A DNA stretch of 64,000 bases, from assembly GCA_027257055.1 (NCBI GenBank), contig JAPVLO010000179.1, positions 2,232,001-2,296,000 of the forward strand. The letters are read 5' to 3'. Both the position numbers and the translations under genes were made by a program. The notes under the pieces were generated by a model that did no database searches, was not told the DNA's origin, and saw only the letters and a list, made by a program, of their open reading frames with translations. This DNA comes from Cephalopachus bancanus. Lineage: Eukaryota > Chordata > Mammalia > Primates > Tarsiidae. This document shows positions 39,443-49,870 of this stretch, piece after piece (the first letter of the stretch is position 1; every line of letters begins with the position of its first letter).

Positions 39443-40097
39443 AGGAAGGAGACGCTTCAAAGATTCAATAAGAGAATAAGAAATTTTAAATTGGAATGGA
39501 CGCGTTTCATACATAAAATGAATATACCCAAGTGTGTTTAAGCAGTAGGCAAGGGAGAGTATAGTTGAAGAGAGCAATCGGAGAAAAGAAAACCCACCAA
39601 CTTTTGGCAAGAAACCACCTGGTTTGCCTGAACTCACCAGGCTTATCTGGGAGACCTGGAGAGGAGAATGTTAGTGCTGGCAGAACTCTGAGGATCATCT
39701 CATCTAAAGCTACCATGTTATAGCTGAGGGAGCTGGGGATTAGAGGAATCAAGTGAATCGCTCAAGGTCAGGTAGGCCGAGAGGTACAGTGAGGACAGGT
39801 CTCTGGACTCTTCATCTGGTACGCTCTGCATGTGAGCACATTTATCTTCAAGCTCCTAGAAGTGCTGCCTTTCCCTGTTGAGGGGGGAAGGCTTGCAAAG
39901 CAGTGTGTGGGGGACAGGAGAGAGCAAAACGGCAGAACCTGTCACCAAAGGTGACAGTGCCCTAGCGCCCTGCTGCCCACCACACGACCTTTAGGGTGTA
40001 GTTCAAGTCCGACTCTCAAATGAAAAAGGACTTTAATACATTTGTTTTCTCTGTTTTATGTTATCATTCTCTTTAAGCAACGCAGCATTTTTGCTTT
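39443..40097. other. Loop region of the inverted duplication
   Basis: No gene. About 39660-39810 looks like a minus-strand MIR or MIR3 ('atgttatagctgagggagct', 'gaatcgctcaaggtcaggta'). Confidence 0.45.
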
Positions 40098-40107
40098 AAA
40101 ATGTAGG

Positions 40108-40197
40108 TCGAGGTTGCGGTGGCCGGGAGTGGCTACCGCACTCCAGTCTGGGCAACAGAGTGAGACTCCAACTCAAAAAAATAAAATAAAATAAAAT
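40108..40197 (+). mobile_element. Severely 5'-truncated Alu (right-arm fragment only)
   Basis: Only the last about 70 bases of a lemur-type Alu ('tcgaggttgcggtggccggg' to 'actccaactcaaaaaa') plus an (AAAAT)n tail. Flanked by the TSD 'aaaatgtagg' (40098-40107 and 40198-40207), so it inserted in this truncated form. Confidence 0.95.
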
Positions 40198-40525
40198 AAA
40201 ATGTAGGAACTTTGAAAAACAGGTCAGGGTTGAAGATAAGAAAATCTAGAGAAAATATTTCTAAGTGATTCAACAGAGCTGAGAAGGAGAAGAAAAAAAG
40301 AAAAGAGGAGAAAAAGGCTATTTCATGATAGTGTCAAAATCTGGACAATACATTTTCCTCTGTCATTGAAAGAATTAACTTGTTTAGTGGGGGAACTGGA
40401 TTGTTAAGCAAAAAAGTTTACTGGTCAAATCTCGGGAAGGCTGGCAAACTCAGGACTGGCCACAAAGGAGGGATGTCTGTGAGGCACTGCAGGGTTTTAC
40501 TTACTGTGACAACCAGCATTGTTTT

Positions 40526-40670
40526 GTTTTGTTTTGTTTTGTTTTGTTTTTCTTAGAGATGAGGTCTCACCAAGTTGCCCAGGCTGCTCTTGAACCAGTG
40601 GACTCAGGCAATCCTTTCACCTTGGCCTCCCAAAGTGCTGAAATGATAGGCATGAGTCACTGTGCCTGGC
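40526..40670 (-). mobile_element. Free Alu monomer (FLAM-like) with (TTTTG)n tail
   Basis: A single left-arm-like monomer on the minus strand with a TTTTG-repeat tail. Perfect 16-base TSD 'caaccagcattgtttt' (40510-40525 and 40671-40686). Confidence 0.94.
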
Positions 40671-40755
40671 CAACCAGCATTGTTTTAACACCAACGTCCT
40701 GGATGAATTCTCACAAGTCCTCATGTGAGAGGCAATGGGAGAGCTTCTGCTTCTT

Positions 40756-40847
40756 CTGATGATGCTTGTTCCCAAAGGACTTGTATTGACACTTAGTAAA
40801 AAGATTGTAGGAGAGGTGGGAATGGGAGGGTTTCACATATAAATGCG
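40756..40847 (-). repeat. Right arm of the 92-base inverted duplication
   Basis: Reverse-complement partner of 39351-39442. The loop between the arms is about 1.3 kb and contains a half-Alu and an Alu monomer. Confidence 0.93.
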
Positions 40848-40876
40848 AAAGGTTTTCTTTTTGAAAGAAGGATGTC

Positions 40877-41155
40877 GGGCCTGGTGGCTCATGCCTATAA
40901 TCCTAGCACTTTGGGAGGCAGAGGCGAGAGCATTGCCTAGCCTGGGAAACTTGGTGAGATCTTGTCTCTACAATAAATCAAAAAATTAGCGAGGCATGGG
41001 GTGCACACCTGTGGTTTCAGCTACTTGGAAGGCTGAGGCGGAAGGATCGCCTGAGCCCAGCAGCCGTGGCCGTGAGCATGCCACTGCACTCCAGCCTGGG
41101 CAACAGAGTGAGACTCTGAGACTCAAAAGAGAAAGAAAGAAAGAAGAGAGAGAGA
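40877..41155 (+). mobile_element. Alu SINE with internal deletion and GA-rich tail
   Basis: Lemur-type copy lacking about 25 bases of the left arm between 'gcattgcc' and 'tagcctgggaaac'. AAAG/GA tail. TSD 'gaaagaaggatgtc'/'gaaagaaagatgtc' (40863-40876, 41156-41169). Confidence 0.94.
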
Positions 41156-41169
41156 GAAAGAAAGATGTC

Positions 41170-43414
41170 TTGGATATCACATTTCTGTTTCTTTTACTCC
41201 TCTTTGTTTAGACCCTGATTTTTTTGATATATGTACAAGGGCTCATATTTCCTACCCTCCCCTTTGAGACTTATTTCTCTAGAAACTGATTCCTAATTTT
41301 AAAAAATTACTTCTTTTCAAACACAATGAGGCAGAAGCGACTTTGCCATTAAGGGCCTGGCCCTGCATTCCTGGAGCCTCCATCTCCTTTCTGGGAGATG
41401 GGAGGGTTTTAAGTGTTCTGTGCGCCTTGAGCACCGAGTCTGGCACATAGGATTTGCTCAGTAAATGGGAGCTGCTGCTGTCATTGTTATCGTCTTACTT
41501 CTCCCTTCCCATATAAAAACACAGAGGTTGTTTGTCCCCTCTTTTTATCTAATTAAGTGAAATCAAGCAGGCGAAATGGAAATCAGGAAGTACATTAGGA
41601 AAATTAGACAGTCGGCACCAAAGGAATTGAATACAGGTTGCCTTCCTGTATGCTTCCCCTTCTGACCTGTTATGTGCATTTATTGCACTACTTAAATACC
41701 TGATGTTTCTTTTTCTCTCTTTCTCCATCTGGCATCGCTCCTATGTGTAAAACACTGTGGCATTTGCTTTAGGTGGAGGCACCAAGATCTGGCCCCTGCC
41801 CTGAAACAGCATACGGGGAGATGAGTGGGAGTTGGGGAGGCAGGGTGGGTGGAGAGTTGAGGACACAGTGAATGTAGGAGAGCCAAGTAGACTTTCTGCA
41901 GTGTGGTGATTTGTATTAACTGATTGCAAGGCTTAGCATAATCCCAGGAATGACATTTTGCAGGTTTAATGCATTCAGCAGTTTCATCAACTAGCTAGAT
42001 TAGCCCCAATGACACAATAAAACTCTTACGTTTACTGAAAGTCTATAAGACATTGAGCCCTGGGCATGTTTCCAAAGAGTAGAATAGACAATGAAAGCAA
42101 ATGGAATAGAAAATAGATGGGGGGAAACAGAGACAGAGAGAGACAGAGATAGAAAAAGGAAAGGAAAGGAAGGAAATAAGAAAAGTACATAGGATATGCT
42201 GACAGAGGGTGAGAGCTGGAAGGGATTGGGGACAGTTATCGTATGAAGTACGACAACATTCAGAATCAAGTTGACACAGCATTTTCTTTTTTAAAAGGGT
42301 ATTCAGGAAAGATTTTGTTTTCAACAACAAAGATGTTGTTTTCAACAACAAGTATCATTTGAAATGGGTTAACCACAGTCAGGTCCTTACATATAATGTC
42401 CTGCCGAAATGTTTCACAACTATCTTTTTTGGAGCCAAGTAAATTATTTTTAACTAGTAGATGCTGAAGACTCTCTGAAGCAAGTCATCAAACAGAAGTC
42501 TGTGTTCTTCCACTGTTGATTCTAATCTCATAATTCAAAACAGTTGAAATGTCTAAACATCAACAAAGAACGTCCAGTGAATCTTTGCAAAAATTTAGCA
42601 TGCTAGGCTGGAAGGAATCTCAGCTGTCTGGTTTACTGCTTGAGCCCCACACTGTTGGGGGGTGCCCCAGAGTTGTGCAGCTAGTGGCCATGCCAGGGCC
42701 GACCTGAATCCCCATGTCTGATTCCTGATTCAGTCACATTTTACTCCACTCCACGGCCCTTTCCTGAAAGCATATTGTAGTACCCCTTCCTCAGGGATTA
42801 GTTTACTTTAAACATAATCAAATATACAAAATAAAAGGGACGAGGCTCCAATTGGTTGACTTGCTGGCTTTAGTCAGTTGGTAGGAATAGTTTGGTCATC
42901 AGTGTGACCTTCCCTGTGGTCAACTCATGAAGGGAGATGGTTGCTTGCTCTCCCTACAATTAAGGCTAACTTTGTGGAAGAATTGGGGTGGTGTGCAGAA
43001 TGCTAGGTGTCCATGTGAAGCCTCTTAGCCTACCCTCCTCACAGGGATAGAAAGGAGGCCCTGGTGGGGGTGTGTCCTCGTGACATTGGGTGCTATTGGC
43101 AAACTCCATCTGCAGTGGGAGTCTTGACTTCGAGGCCAGCTCTTCTGGTCTGGGCAACTTGCCTTTCAATCAACCTCTCTGAGGCTCCGCTTCCTCATTA
43201 TAAAACAGAGAGGCTGTCTACTCCACTAGGTTATGGAAACAATTCAGTGGAATGATAGATGTGATCACCCATCGTAAACCAAAATTCACTATACAGATTT
43301 AAGATATTGTTATTAGTCAACTTTTCAAAAATTGGCCACTCCTCTGGCTCTTCCCACTCAGCAAGTTAGCAAATATTTAGAACCATTCAGTGTGACCCAA
43401 TTAATATAAAGTAA
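41170..43414. other. Mostly unique sequence with weak MIR patches
   Basis: MIR-like patches at about 41425-41490 ('ctggcacataggatttgctc'), 42590-42770 (minus) and 43150-43260 ('gcttcctcattataaaacag'). A GA-rich stretch lies at 42120-42180. No gene recognised. Confidence 0.4.
42315..42351. repeat. Two-copy 21-base tandem repeat
   Basis: 'ttgttttcaacaacaa' occurs at 42315-42330 and 42336-42351. Each copy is itself an imperfect palindrome. Confidence 0.9.
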
Positions 43415-43975
43415 TAGTTATGAGAAAGGACTTTGGCATTTGACAAACCTGGGTTATAATACTCGTTCTGCCGTTTTTTTCCCATGTAGTCCATTGGGCA
43501 AGTTTTTTGCTCTTTCTTTCTTGCTTTTCTTTTTTATTTTTTTTTTTGAGTTGGAGTCTCACTCCTTCACCCAGGTTGGAGTTCAGTGGCATGCACACCT
43601 ACGGCCTCCCCAGTGTCGACCTTCTGGACTCCAGCAATCCTTCTGCTTCAGCCTTCCAAGTAGCCTGGAACTATAGATGTGCGCTACCATGCCCGGCTTT
43701 TTATTTTTTTATTTTTTTTATTGTAGAGACGAGGTCTCACCAAGTTGCCCTGTCTGGTGTTGAACCGGCGGGCTCAGACAATCCACTTGCCTCGGCCTCC
43801 CAAAGTGCTGGGATTATGAGCTGAGCCACCGAACCCTGTTTTTTACTCTTTCTAAACCTTGGTTTCCTCGAGTGTGAGATGGAGACGGCAAATCCACCTC
43901 TGTCTCTCTCAGCTTAATGTGAGGCTTGAATGAATTAGTGCGTGCACATCAAGGTTGGACACACTTAACTGCTAT
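43415..43975 (+). mobile_element. MIR SINE, split by an Alu
   Basis: 'aaaggactttggcatttgac', 'aaacctgggttataatactc' and 'attgggcaagttttttgctc' lie left of the Alu; 'aaaccttggtttcctcgagt' and 'tgaggcttgaatgaattag' lie right of it, in MIR order. Confidence 0.75.
43518..43837 (-). mobile_element. Alu SINE, lemur-type, inside a MIR
   Basis: Complete minus-strand copy with T-rich tail. TSD 'gttttttgctctttct' (43502-43517) and 'gttttttactctttct' (43838-43853), one mismatch. Confidence 0.95.
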
Positions 43976-45694
43976 AAAAATGGAAACATTTTATAAGTGA
44001 AATAAATTTAAAAATTGTTTCTCCATGGAACTAAAAACAGAATTTGTTCCTGTAGGCTAAAAATAAGGCAAAAGCCAAGTAGATATGACATGACTAGGCT
44101 ACTTCCAAGGCATTTAACAAAAGACGCTGTTACTGCACATGCCGTGAAATTTGCAAGACTGGAGACAACCCAGATCCCCAAAGTCCAGTACCCACTCTAG
44201 AACCCTCCCCAATCTCTCTACTCAACACAGAGCAGGACCCCTATACAGTATAATTGGGAAACTCATAAAATAAAATTAGGAAGATAAATTAAGTTGTATT
44301 CATATCATTTAATTGGCTGTATTTTTTAACTTGGAGATATGTTGCTGGGTGATTTTAATTTAAATAGAGAGACACACTTATCTTGAAAACTGGTTATTGT
44401 TGCAGTGTTTTAAGTTGAAGCATTATCCAATGATTTCTGATAAATCAGTGCAACCTTAAGGGGAAAAGTGGGAATGCAGATGTAGGGTATTCAATCCTTG
44501 CTTATATGCTGAGTATTTTGTACCAGGGTCGGAATGGAATTTTTTTAGAAATGTTCACAGATTGACACCTTGTAACTTCCTGCACATGCACACACTTCTG
44601 CTTCATATAGAAACGATGCAGGTATTTGATGCAGGAGCCTGGAAGCAATGAAATGGCGCTGTGTTGCAGCTGGGATGAAATGTGAATGTGCAGCTGCAGA
44701 TCAGCTGTGATCCTTAGAGCTGCTCCAGCCTCCAGAATGATGGCAGAAGCCCCTCACTGATCCTGCAGCAGCCTGGTCTTGGCCCCTCCCCCTCCCCCAG
44801 TCTCTGTTCTTGCTCTCTCCACTGGCTTAGTTTTCCAAGTGAGCTTGCTGTCTTTATCCCAGCACCTGGAAGGTCACCACTGCCATCTCCCCCTCTGCTT
44901 GGGTAACGCTCAGAAATCCCACAAGTAGGTCTTCCCTTAGACATGAACACTTGCATTTTCAGGCAGATTTCTCTGACTTTGTGATCTATTTAGAGCCCCC
45001 AAGCAGCCATGTAAAGGCTATACCTATTCTAGAAATTACCCACCATGATCTTTGGGGTTTGGATGAAATTCTGTAATGTTCTGAATAGTTTTCCTGGGTA
45101 TTTTTGCTATTTGATTTTTATTTTATATTATTATTTGGTAAGCTTACTTTTAATATTATTCTTTGGCTTTTTTTTAAACTAGTAAAGGGCTTTTGGGGTG
45201 GGAAACAGAGGTCAGACGTCAAAATCCAGTATTTTTTTTTAATGTATGAAATGGAAATGAAGAAAAAAGACCATAAAACTATAGTGGCAGATGGTCTAAG
45301 GCTGAAAATTAGAATGATGGAGAATAGGCAAAGCACAACTAACCAAAGAAAAGAAGTATCTGTGCCTTCTTAAGCACTCTTAGGCTGGAAGAATTTCACT
45401 GGAGTACAGGCTATAAATGAAAGAATGACCACTCAACACCCCAGACAACTTCTTCGAACAATTGTCTGATCTGTACCATTGGATTTTGTACAAGAGCAGT
45501 TGTTGGTTTCAAATGTGTATAACCTAAGGTTGCAAAGATGCTCCTCATCTTTGGTCTCTCATGCCCTAAGAATCCCTGAGCAGCAAACATTTTCTGTGAA
45601 TTAGTGAAAGACCACTTAAGATAAAAGAAACGAAAGAGAAGGGCAAAGCAGTGGTACAGGAGACATGACAAATTACCTGTGTCTCTATATATAG
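43976..45694. other. Unique sequence
   Basis: No gene recognised; the 80- to 89-codon frames carry no known motif. AT-rich from 45090 on. Confidence 0.35.
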
Positions 45695-46010
45695 GTAGTG
45701 AGGTAGCGATCTTTTTTTCATGGTGTCTTTGTTCTGGAACATATTTTTGTGTGATTTCCTTCTCTTTGTCTATGAAATTTTTTCCTACCTGTTTTCTTCT
45801 AATATATGAGAACATTTGAATTTCAGTTTTAACCTGGTAATCCTTTAAATTTTTGATCCAACTGAAATCTATTTACTTTTTATCAGGTGTGAGGTAAGAA
45901 TTCAACTTGGCATTTTAATGTTTACAAATAGCTTTCTGGTTATCCCAACACAATATTTCATAGAAAACATTTTCCTCCTGACTCAAAATGAGCTGGGCTT
46001 TTTGAACCTC
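45695..46010 (-). mobile_element. Probable antisense L1 fragment; carries copy 1 of a local duplication
   Basis: 'atcaggtgtgaggtaagaat' and 'atagctttctggttatccca' resemble antisense L1 ORF2 text. The part 45791-45999 recurs at 46651-46842. Confidence 0.45.
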
Positions 46011-46412
46011 TTGGTGGTCTCTTTTGGGAAAAGTTAATGCAAGCAAAATTTTCAAACCACCTAACCCCCTACGTCTGGTTGATGTTTTTAGTTGGGGTGG
46101 AAGATATTTGTCTTAACTAAACTGGAAATGATCTGGAGTAAATTTCAAGCCACTGGAAATGTGCCAGTGGAAAAAAATGTAATACATGATAACTTGAGGA
46201 CCCCCTATTTTGGACTCTCCACATGTCTGATTATTTTGCATTTTTGCATTGCTGTTTCAATACTGGAAGAAAACTTAGCAGTGTTGGATGTATTGATAGT
46301 AATACTTTATTAAAGTGTGTGTGATTGTATCTATTATTTGGTTATACATGTATAATTGTTGCCTTTATGGGCTCACTTTAGAATTTCATTCCCTTATAAG
46401 ATGTGATTCTGC
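46011..46412. other. Unclassified AT-rich sequence
   Basis: No gene. It separates the two copies of the local duplication. Confidence 0.3.
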
Positions 46413-46980
46413 AGTGCTATTGTCTGACTCTTTGTGTCTCCCAAAATTCATATGTTGAAAACCTAACCCCCAAAGTGCTGGCATAAGAAGGTAGGACCTT
46501 TTGGGAGGTGATTAGGTCATGAGGGTAAAGTATTCATAAATGGGGTTAGTGCCCTTATGGAAGAGGCCTTTGAGAACTAATTTATCCCTTCCACCATCTG
46601 AGGGCCCCTAGACAGCACTGTCTGTGAGAAAGTCACTTTCTCCCCCACATGTTTTTGTCTAATACATGAGCACATTTGAACTTCAGTGTTAACTTTTTAA
46701 ACCTTTGAATTTGATCCAACTGAAATCTGTTTATTTTTTATTAAGTATAAAGTAAGAATTCAACTTAGCAAATAGCTGTCTGGTTATTCAAAAATAATAC
46801 TAAAGAGAAAACATTTTCCTCCTGACTCAAAATGACGTGGGCTCACCAGATGCCAAATCTGCCAGCACCTTGCTCTTGGACTTCCCAGGCTCCAGAACTG
46901 TAAGAAACACATTTCTGTTCTTTATAAGTGATCCAGTCTAAAGTATTTTGTTCTAGCAGTCTGAACAGACTAAGACACAC
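46413..46980 (+). mobile_element. MaLR-like LTR interrupted by a duplicated segment
   Basis: Left part: 'caaaattcatatgttgaaaa', 'gggaggtgattaggtcatga', 'taagaaggtaggacc'. Right part: 'cttggacttcccaggctcca' through 'gaacagactaagaca'. Between them (about 46640-46842) lies foreign sequence copied from 45791-45999. Confidence 0.6.
46651..46842 (+). repeat. Copy 2 of a local direct duplication (source 45791-45999)
   Basis: The two segments share most positions over about 190 bases. Copy 2 lacks about 14 bases around 'attttaatgttta'. Both copies end at 'ctcctgactcaaaatga' followed by 'tgggct'. Confidence 0.85.
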
Positions 46981-47171
46981 AGTATAATTCAACACAGTTT
47001 GGCGGGGGTAAAGGAGGCTTCCGTTGGAAATGGCAATTAGGCAGATAGGAGGGATTTAGCCTGGTGAGGAGGAGAGGCAAAAGTTTTCTGGCAAGTTGAA
47101 ACAAGATAATACATCATGTCCAAGAAATTGAAAAAGCTTAGGTTTGTTGGAGCAGGTAAATAATAATGATT

Positions 47172-47462
47172 TTTTTTTAAGCCAAGGTCTCACTCTGTTG
47201 TCCAGACTGGAGTGCAGTGGCATGATCACAGCTCACCACAGCCTCAACCTCCTGGGCTCAGATGATCCTTCTTCCTCAGCCTCCTGAGTAGCTGGGTCTA
47301 TAGACATGTACCACCATGCTTGGCTAATTTTTTAATATTTGTGCAGCGATGGGGTCTTGCTATGTTACCTGGGCTGGTCTTGAACTCCTCACCTCAAGCA
47401 GGTCTCCTGTCTTGACCTTCCAAAGTGTTGAGATTATAGGCATGAGCTACTGCGCCCAGCCC
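47172..47462 (-). mobile_element. Alu SINE, AluJ-like
   Basis: Diverged minus-strand dimer ('ccaaggtctcactctgttgt' to 'gagctactgcgcccagcc'). TSD 'aataatgat' (47162-47170, 47463-47471). Confidence 0.92.
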
Positions 47463-47499
47463 AATAATGATGATTATGAACAGAACAACTAATGTGTCT

Positions 47500-47815
47500 T
47501 TGGTGTGTGCTCTCAGCTAGAGCCTTTGTATGTTTTGCCTTTTAATCCGCACATGTCCTTTGTCTAAACAAAAATTATTTCTGTTTTACCAACATGGAGA
47601 TTAAGACTTAGAGACATCAGACTTGTCTTGGATGCCATAAACATTTACTGCAGAGTATTTTCTTTTTAATGGTGAAATTAAGGATCATTTTTTCAAGCTC
47701 TAAAATAAATTGTGACGTAGTTGTTTATTCCGGCTTTGCCACAGATTTCTTTGTAACCATGGACAAATCACTTTATGTCTCAGCAACTCTGTTTCCTCCC
47801 AGGTGGAGCAAGTAT
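47500..47815. mobile_element. Two MIR-like fragments, opposite orientations
   Basis: About 47500-47645 resembles minus-strand MIR ('ttttaccaacatggagatta'). About 47650-47815 resembles plus-strand MIR ('accatggacaaatcacttta', 'ctctgtttcctccca'). Confidence 0.45.
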
Positions 47816-48329
47816 TTGGCCAAGGTTTGGATTTGGGGTATAAACCTGATGCCAACAGCCAACTCTGATCCTGCGAGCAGAGGGCCCTCTGGCTCCACCA
47901 TTAATGGTCCCTCTCAACCTCTCAAACACCAATCTCTCCTCAGCATAGTTCTTGTTTTTGGCTTGGCTTCCTGCTGCTGTAAACGGCATCATTCCTTTCA
48001 CCTTCCTTTCCTACTAAATCACTGGACCTTTTGGCCTTCAGGTGCTGGTTCCAGTCAGTACTCCTTGCTCACAACTCACTTTTTCTGCCCATATTACTGA
48101 GAGAGCAACTGTGACCAAACTGCCCCTCTGACCACCCAACCCCACAGTTGTGTCTTGAGATTCATTCTCTTTGGTGTTCAACACTGTAGAGTCTTCCTTC
48201 TCCTCGATTCTGGCCTCCTTTGGCTTCCAGAACTATATTGATTGTCTTCACTCTCTGGGAACGTATCTTTCATGTGTTCTCTTTTCCCTCTCACCTACCT
48301 TTCAGAGTGGCCTGTTATAACTCTCAGTC

Positions 48330-48630
48330 ATCTGGGCTTGGTGGCTCAGCCTATAATCCCAACACTTTGGGAGGCCAAGGCAAGTGGATTGCCTGAGCAC
48401 ATGGGTTCGAGACCAGCCTGGGCAACTTGTTGAGACCTCATCTCTACAATCAATCAATCAATCAATCAATCAATTAGCCGGCGTAGTAGAGCACGTCTGT
48501 AGTTCCAGCTACTTGGAAGGCTGAGGCAGAAGGATTACCGGAGCCCAGCAGGTTGACACTGGGGTGGCCATGAGTGTGCCACTGCACTCCAGCCTGGGAG
48601 ACAGAGTGAGATTCCAACTCAAAAAAAACC
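48330..48630 (+). mobile_element. Alu SINE, young lemur-type, with (CAAT)n linker
   Basis: Full copy whose middle linker has expanded to seven CAAT units (about 48447-48475). TSD 'aactctcagtc'/'aactctcaatc' (48319-48329, 48631-48641). Confidence 0.95.
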
Positions 48631-48970
48631 AACTCTCAATCCTCACACAAGTGCCGTTCTCTCCGTGTCTCTCACTTTATTGTCAATGCTGCGTGCGTGA
48701 CTCTGAAAAGGCACTCCAGCCACTTTCTAAAGCTTCAAGACCACATTTTGGACTCTCAGTTTAGATGTCCACTGGATCTCACATAAGCATTTCAGAGTGA
48801 ATATAGATAATATTGAACTTTTTTCTTCTTCTGTCTAAACTCAGATTTCTTCATTTTTTAATTATCATTCTCCCAGTAATAAAGGCTGGCAAACTGTGAA
48901 CTGTTCTTAAGTCTTCTCTCTCTCTCTCACCCTCCATCCAATTCATCACCAGAGCCTCCTTTCCCTAAAC

Positions 48971-49093
48971 TTTTCCTTCCTCCTTCCCCCCCTCCCTCCC
49001 TCCTTTTCTTTCTTCCTTCCTTCCTTCCTTCCTTCCTTCCTTCCTTCCTTCCTTCCTTCCTTCCTTCCTTCCTTCCTTCCTTTCTTTCTTTCT
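48971..49093. repeat. (TTCC)n polypyrimidine tract
   Basis: A pyrimidine-only tract with a perfect TTCC core of about 17 units (49013-49081), merging into TTTC units at the tail end of the next Alu. Confidence 0.97.
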
Positions 49094-49355
49094 CACTCTG
49101 TCGCCCAGACTGGAGTGCAGTGGCCGCTCCCGGCCACCGCAGCTTCGACCTGCTGGGCTCCGGCGATCCTTCCGCCTCAGCCTTCCAAGTAGCCAGAATT
49201 ACAGGCGTGTGCTACCATGCCCGGCTGATTTTTTGATTTATTGTAGAGATGAGGTCTCACTGCCCAGGCGGGTCTCAAACCCGCGGGCTCAGGCAATCCA
49301 CTCACCTCAGCCTCCCAAAGGCGCGGGATTACAGGCTGAGCCACCGAGCCCGGCC
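49094..49355 (-). mobile_element. Alu SINE, young lemur-type
   Basis: Close to consensus ('cactctgtcgcccagactgg', 'ggccgctcccggccaccgca'). It lies inside a polypyrimidine region that resumes at 49356-49400. Confidence 0.95.
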
Positions 49356-49539
49356 TCCCTCCCTTTCTCTCTCTTTCTGACTATCTTTCTTTCTTTCTTG
49401 TTATTTTTGTCTTTCCTGTTATTTCATCAGCACACTGGTTCAGACATCCTTATTATCTCATGCCTAGGCCATTGCTTTTGTCTCTTATCTGATTTCCTTA
49501 TCACTAATACTTGGGCCGTTCAATTCATTCTTCAGAGAG

Positions 49540-49870
49540 TTGCCAAATTAACATGTATACATCTCAAAAGCATGGTATGGAATGAAAGAAGACAGACACA
49601 AAAGACTATATACTGTATAATTCCATTTATCCTAGAAAAGGCAAGCCCACAGTAATAGAAAGCAGATCAGGGATTGCTGTCACCCAGGGTGTGGATGGAG
49701 AAAATGGCCTCTAAAGGGCACAAAGGAATATTTTAGGTGATAAAAATGTCTTATATCATAACATAACTGTAGTGGTAATGGCATGATCATATACACTTGT
49801 CAAAACTCATTGACAATTAGTGAGTTTTATTCCATGAAATTTATAGCTGATTTACACACATAAGCTTGGG
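49540..49870 (+). mobile_element. L1M-type 3' end
   Basis: 'gacacaaaagactatatact', 'ataattccatttatcctaga', 'gaaagcagatcagggattgc' and 'gataaaaatgtcttatatc' follow the order of an old L1M 3' end. Confidence 0.7.

Larger units (their letters stand above)
47820..49540 (+). mobile_element. L2-like LINE fragment split by two Alus
   Basis: Pyrimidine-rich L2-like text such as 'tctttggtgttcaacactgt', 'atgtccactggatctcacat', 'cctccatccaattcatcacc' and 'tgcctaggccattgcttttg' spans both Alus in consistent order. Diverged; no open frame. Confidence 0.5.

Noticed and set aside
45411..45815. 134-codon minus-strand frame
   Set aside because: Partly in L1-like sequence, no known motif, AT-rich and unsupported.
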